Under the pieces are notes generated by a model, which did no database searches, had not been told where the DNA came from, and worked only from the letters and a program-made list of their open reading frames with translations. DNA of 45,427 bases, from contig CASFOP010000012.1 in assembly GCA_949296525.1 (NCBI GenBank), positions 1-45,427 of the forward strand, read 5' to 3'. This document shows, piece after piece, positions 42,825 to 45,427 of the stretch. The number at the start of each line of letters is the position of its first letter. Within the stretch, counting starts at the first letter, position 1. Position numbers and translations under genes: made by a program. The DNA is from an uncultured bacterium. GTDB taxonomy: Bacteria; Elusimicrobiota; Elusimicrobia; Elusimicrobiales; Elusimicrobiaceae.

Positions 42825-43652
42825 TTATTGATTTTTCCCCTGTAAAAAACGTATATACCTGGCCAGGCCCGGGCAAGTCCAGTCTATATACGGGGCGGCG
42901 GTCAGTCCGTTTTCATCTTTCCAATTTACATCAGCCCCCCAGGCCAGCAACAGCTCCACGGCGTGGCGCTGGCCTGCTTTGGCCGCATAAATCAGCGGGG
43001 AAAGGCCCTTATTGTCGGCGGTATTAACCTCGGCCCCCTTCTCCAACAACAGCTGCAATATTTTCACATCCCCTTCCCAGGCGGCAGCCATCATCGGTGT
43101 GTAGCCGCGTTTTGTCCGGACGTTTACATTGGCGCCGTGTGCCAGCAAGAGGCGGACAATTTTAATGTCATGCAAAAAAATCGCCGTAAATAATGCCGTC
43201 CGCCCGTATTCGGTGGCTTGGTTGACCCATGCCCCGTGCTTAAGCAGCATTTCAGTCAACTCTGCATTACGGGCATCTGCCGCCGCCATCAGGGCAAACG
43301 CCCCATAAGGATTCCGCATATGCACATCGGCGCCATAGTCCAGGAGCAGAGAAGAAATAACAGGTTTGCTTTTTGCCGAAAGGATTAAAGCCGTATTTCC
43401 TTCCCCGTCCCTGCGGTTGGCATCCGCCCCTTGGGCCAATAAAAAAAGCACTTCATCCGTATCGTTGGCCAATACGGCCCGCATCAGCGGCGTACGGCCC
43501 TGCCCGTCGGGAAAGTTTATTAATTCTTTCCAGACGGCGGCCTCCATACAGCGCTGCAGCGTATCCGCCTTTTGCGCCGGGGACGCCGCATAAAGGGAGC
43601 CGGCCAGGCACAGGCCTATGGCTGCAAACAGCCCATACTTTTGATATCTCAT
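42825..43652 (-). CDS. Secreted ankyrin-repeat protein 3 (about 7 repeats)
   Basis: 275 residues from the ATG at 43652, preceded by GGGGGAAGAG. Signal peptide MRYQKYGLFAAIGLCLAGSLYAASP with cleavage near residue 23-24; Cys15 is not in a lipobox, so this one is probably periplasmic rather than lipid-anchored. About seven ankyrin repeats follow (GRTPLMRAVLANDTDEVLFLL, GNTALILSAKSK, GAFALMAAADARN, GRTALFTAIFLHD, GYTPMMAAAWEGD, GLSPLIYAAKAGQ) and a short C-terminal cap. A perfect TATAAT (43682-43687, minus strand) lies 30 bases upstream. Confidence 0.9.
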   Translation of the reverse strand: MRYQKYGLFAAIGLCLAGSLYAASPAQKADTLQRCMEAAVWKELINFPDGQGRTPLMRAVLANDTDEVLFLLAQGADANRRDGEGNTALILSAKSKPVISSLLLDYGADVHMRNPYGAFALMAAADARNAELTEMLLKHGAWVNQATEYGRTALFTAIFLHDIKIVRLLLAHGANVNVRTKRGYTPMMAAAWEGDVKILQLLLEKGAEVNTADNKGLSPLIYAAKAGQRHAVELLLAWGADVNWKDENGLTAAPYIDWTCPGLARYIRFLQGKNQ

Positions 43653-43807
43653 ATTCTCTTCCCCCTGCACTATTTATTTATATTATATTCGCCGCCTCGG
43701 CACGCCGCCAGAGCCTTTGGGCCCAAAACACATGCGGGCCCCGGCCCCAAAAACGGGCCCGGTAAAGAAGCATTCCGTTCGTCAATAAAAAAGCTATGAT
43801 GCCAGGC

Positions 43808-43838
43808 AAAAAGGGCTCCCCGGCTGCACGGGGAGCCC
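43808..43838 (-). terminator. Terminator of the RDD gene
   Basis: GGGCTCCCCG / CGGGGAGCCC (43813-43822, 43829-43838), 6-base loop, T run on the minus strand. Confidence 0.85.
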
Positions 43839-43862
43839 AAAACCGGAAACAGGCCAAACACC

Positions 43863-44711
43863 TTATCTGGGATAAGAAACCGGCGTCTTTTTGGCGTCTT
43901 TGGCGTGGGCCCGTATTTTATACCCATTCCCGGATATCCCTATACGAAAATCTTTATTATCCAACACTTCAAAGGTGTCCCGCTGGAATTGTACCGGGTC
44001 GCCGGACAGAATGGACAAACGCAGCAAATCATTGGTGTAATAGCCGAAATGGCTGTTATGTATTTCTTCCAAATAGCCGATTTTTTCCACATGCTCCTGC
44101 GCCGCGTCAATCATGCGCTGCTGGGACAGAGAACCGGCCCCAAACAGCTGATTATAAAACTGCGCCGCAAATACCAGCATCAGCAGTGCTCCCGTCACGG
44201 TCAGGGCCGTTTTTTCCCCCCAGCTTTTGGGACGGGACTGCACCACCACCGAACCGGCCAAAAAGTCATGCAGGGCGCGGCGGTCGCTGTCTATAAAAGC
44301 CAGCAAAAAGCCGCACATCAGCAATACGGCGCTGACCACATATCCCACGGCGCGTATAAAAGCGCGCGGGAAAGACAACGGTTCCCCCGTGCGGTAATTA
44401 ACCGCCCGTATGCCCACCAGTTTCTTGCCCAGCGTACTGCGCCCGCCGCAGGTAAAAACCGTTTCATACAAAATAAAAGGGATAACGACCGCGCCAAAAA
44501 CGACATAAATCGTTTCCAGATCCGGATGCATGGAATTAAGGACCCAAGCGGCCAGCAGCTGATAGGGAATGCTGATAATACTCCAGTCAATAAGCAGCGC
44601 GATAAAACGCTCCGCCACGCCGGCGGGCTTGGCTTCCAGCTCTTCCGAGGCCTCGGAGACCGTTTCGGCGGGAGCATCTTCCATAATATTTTGAATGCGG
44701 TGTTCTTCCAT
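43863..44711 (-). CDS. RDD-family membrane protein with C-terminal extracytoplasmic tail
   Basis: 282 residues from the ATG at 44711 (GGGAG 5 bases upstream). Acidic N-terminus (1-30), then an RDD domain: the first helix carries GVAERFIALLIDW (the R and D of the family name), helices at about 35-58, 65-85 and 120-142, and a loop with TLGKKLVGIRAV. A fourth helix spans about 168-190. The remaining 90 residues (QRMIDAAQEHVEKIGYLEEI..., later DFRIGISGNGYKIRAHAKD) are soluble; the helix-then-strand pattern after a membrane helix resembles a pilin-type head, but this is weak. RDD proteins are thought to be transporters or exchangers; the role here is unknown. Its neighbour is pilin 3. Confidence 0.85.
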   Translation of the reverse strand: MEEHRIQNIMEDAPAETVSEASEELEAKPAGVAERFIALLIDWSIISIPYQLLAAWVLNSMHPDLETIYVVFGAVVIPFILYETVFTCGGRSTLGKKLVGIRAVNYRTGEPLSFPRAFIRAVGYVVSAVLLMCGFLLAFIDSDRRALHDFLAGSVVVQSRPKSWGEKTALTVTGALLMLVFAAQFYNQLFGAGSLSQQRMIDAAQEHVEKIGYLEEIHNSHFGYYTNDLLRLSILSGDPVQFQRDTFEVLDNKDFRIGISGNGYKIRAHAKDAKKTPVSYPR

Positions 44712-44737
44712 ATATTCTCCCACAAAATCTTATTTGT

Positions 44738-44746
44738 ATTATAACA
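44738..44746 (-). promoter_or_regulatory. RDD gene promoter, extended -10 TGTTATAAT
   Basis: Minus strand TGT plus perfect TATAAT (44738-44743), 27 bases before the start codon. Confidence 0.55.
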
Positions 44747-44797
44747 AGTTTTCCGCCGCCGCAACAGCAGTTTTAGTTTTTTACCCGGTCACATACC

Positions 44798-44826
44798 AAA
44801 AGGCCCCGCCTAAAGCGGGGTCTTTT
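44798..44826 (-). terminator. Terminator of pilin 3
   Basis: AAAAGGCCCCGC / GCGGGGTCTTTT (44798-44809, 44815-44826) with one G-U pair and a 5-base loop, 15 bases past the pilin stop. Confidence 0.78.
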
Positions 44827-44841
44827 ATATGAGGAAAAAGC

Positions 44842-45381
44842 TCAGTTCAGCAGATATCCGTAACAGGGTATGCTATTGATTGACCACTGTAACCCGCTGT
44901 TATCCAGGACGCCACCCATGCTTTTGCAAACATTGTTGGCCGCTTTATTTATACGCGTAGCCAGACAATAGATTTTCCCCGGCAGATTGGAATGATCAAA
45001 ATACATCGCATAACCCACTTCCCCGTTTGCATCCGATCCCTGCACATACCCCCGAGTACCGCTTGCACCGCTGTCACTTAAAACCAAACTATAACGTTGA
45101 TCCCCGCAAGCGGCATTTCTATTATCTGCGTTTATTACACAATTGCCCGGCAGGGAGACACCCAGACTTCCCATTACGTCTGCCATCGTATAAGACGGAT
45201 AATGGCCGTTGGCCAGATAATACATCTCCGCTCCTTCCTTCAGATTTTTAACGATGGGCATCAGGGTGGCCAGACGGCTTTTAGCTACTGCCGTCTGATA
45301 CTGCGGCAAGGCAATAGCCGCCAATATACCGATAATTAAGACGACTACTAAAAGTTCTATCAGCGTAAAACCTTTTTTCAT
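44842..45381 (-). CDS. Type IV pilin-like protein (pilin 3)
   Basis: 179 residues. Prepilin leader [18 protein letters not shown] with mature Glu5 and a hydrophobic helix, then LPQYQTAVAKSRLATLMPIV, continuing the N-terminal helix. The head contains YYLANGHYPSYT, a feature shared with pilin 2 (YYLANGNYP), and two likely cysteine pairs (Cys103/Cys115-type and Cys147/Cys159-type). There is no assembly gene nearby. A GGGAG site sits just upstream, with a possible -10 in GTTATAGGG. Probably a minor pilin or pseudopilin; subunit role unknown. Confidence 0.9.
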   Translation of the reverse strand: MKKGFTLIELLVVVLIIGILAAIALPQYQTAVAKSRLATLMPIVKNLKEGAEMYYLANGHYPSYTMADVMGSLGVSLPGNCVINADNRNAACGDQRYSLVLSDSGASGTRGYVQGSDANGEVGYAMYFDHSNLPGKIYCLATRINKAANNVCKSMGGVLDNSGLQWSINSIPCYGYLLN

Positions 45382-45427
45382 TTTTTCTCCCTATAACGGC
45401 GTTTAATCAAACAAAAACGGCTTCTAA

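Noticed and set aside
1..45427. Mobile elements, prophage, tRNA or rRNA genes
   Set aside because: No transposase, integrase, phage structural gene, tRNA cloverleaf or rRNA segment was recognised anywhere in the window.

Overview
The window reads as chromosomal DNA from a member of the Elusimicrobiota, probably a gut-dwelling Elusimicrobium/Avelusimicrobium-like anaerobe. This is inferred, not searched. The main clues are three scattered single-gene type IV pilin-like proteins with almost identical N-termini ([20 protein letters not shown]), several secreted ankyrin-repeat proteins, moderate-to-high GC, and housekeeping genes broken into many short transcription units. There are no rRNA or tRNA genes, insertion sequences, integrases, phage genes or CRISPR arrays. 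About 33 protein genes are supported, among them one too short for standard ORF listings (rpmH) and one frameshifted pilin.

Layout. 1-105: start of a secreted protein, cut by the window edge. 366-4524: proteostasis genes lon and clpP flank a small secreted protein; lon has a CIRCE-like operator over its promoter. 4735-7951: two exported proteins of unknown function. 8120-9622: nadE. 9762-10983: two tandem GLQxG-repeat surface proteins. 11168-15664: translation cluster rpsB-tsf-pyrH-(unknown membrane-anchored protein)-frr. 15758-16261: pilin 1. 16662-18509: typA, divergent from a small membrane protein. 19478-21191: NifU-like scaffold plus GGGtGRT protein. 21304-23139: 18-repeat ankyrin lipoprotein. 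23434-26786: serC-serA-DUF1015. 26867-30653: rpmH-rnpA-yidD-yidC-khpB (minus strand), divergent from recO. 31695-33001: Vat-like acetyltransferase and HAD hydrolase. 33080-36027: glyQ-glyS. 36118-36632: pilin 2 (frameshifted). 36911-38458: secreted metzincin-like protease. 38805-42164: ABC exporter with a 16-repeat ankyrin lipoprotein. 42313-42690: DksA/TraR-type regulator. 42825-43652: third ankyrin protein. 43863-44711: RDD membrane protein with a possible pilin-like tail. 44842-45381: pilin 3.

How the genes work together. The core is translation and protein quality control: ribosomal proteins S2 and L34, EF-Ts, RRF, GlyRS, TypA, RNase P protein, YidC/YidD insertion, Lon and ClpP. Around it sit NAD, UMP and serine synthesis. 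The accessory layer is almost entirely cell-envelope: pilins, ankyrin lipoproteins, a metalloprotease, GLQxG-repeat proteins and an RDD protein. Most genes end in strong hairpin terminators. Many promoters share an extended -10 of the form TGYTATAAT.

Most notable observations: a CIRCE-like element over the lon promoter; a ClpP whose catalytic Asp is replaced by Asn; promoters placed so that recO, glyQ and one membrane gene would be leaderless or nearly so; a matched pilin promoter pair differing by one base in a poly-T spacer; histone-H1-like lysine/alanine tails on both Lon and ribosomal protein S2; and a metzincin with Leu at the probable Met-turn. Functions come from recognising motifs by eye; no database search was possible.
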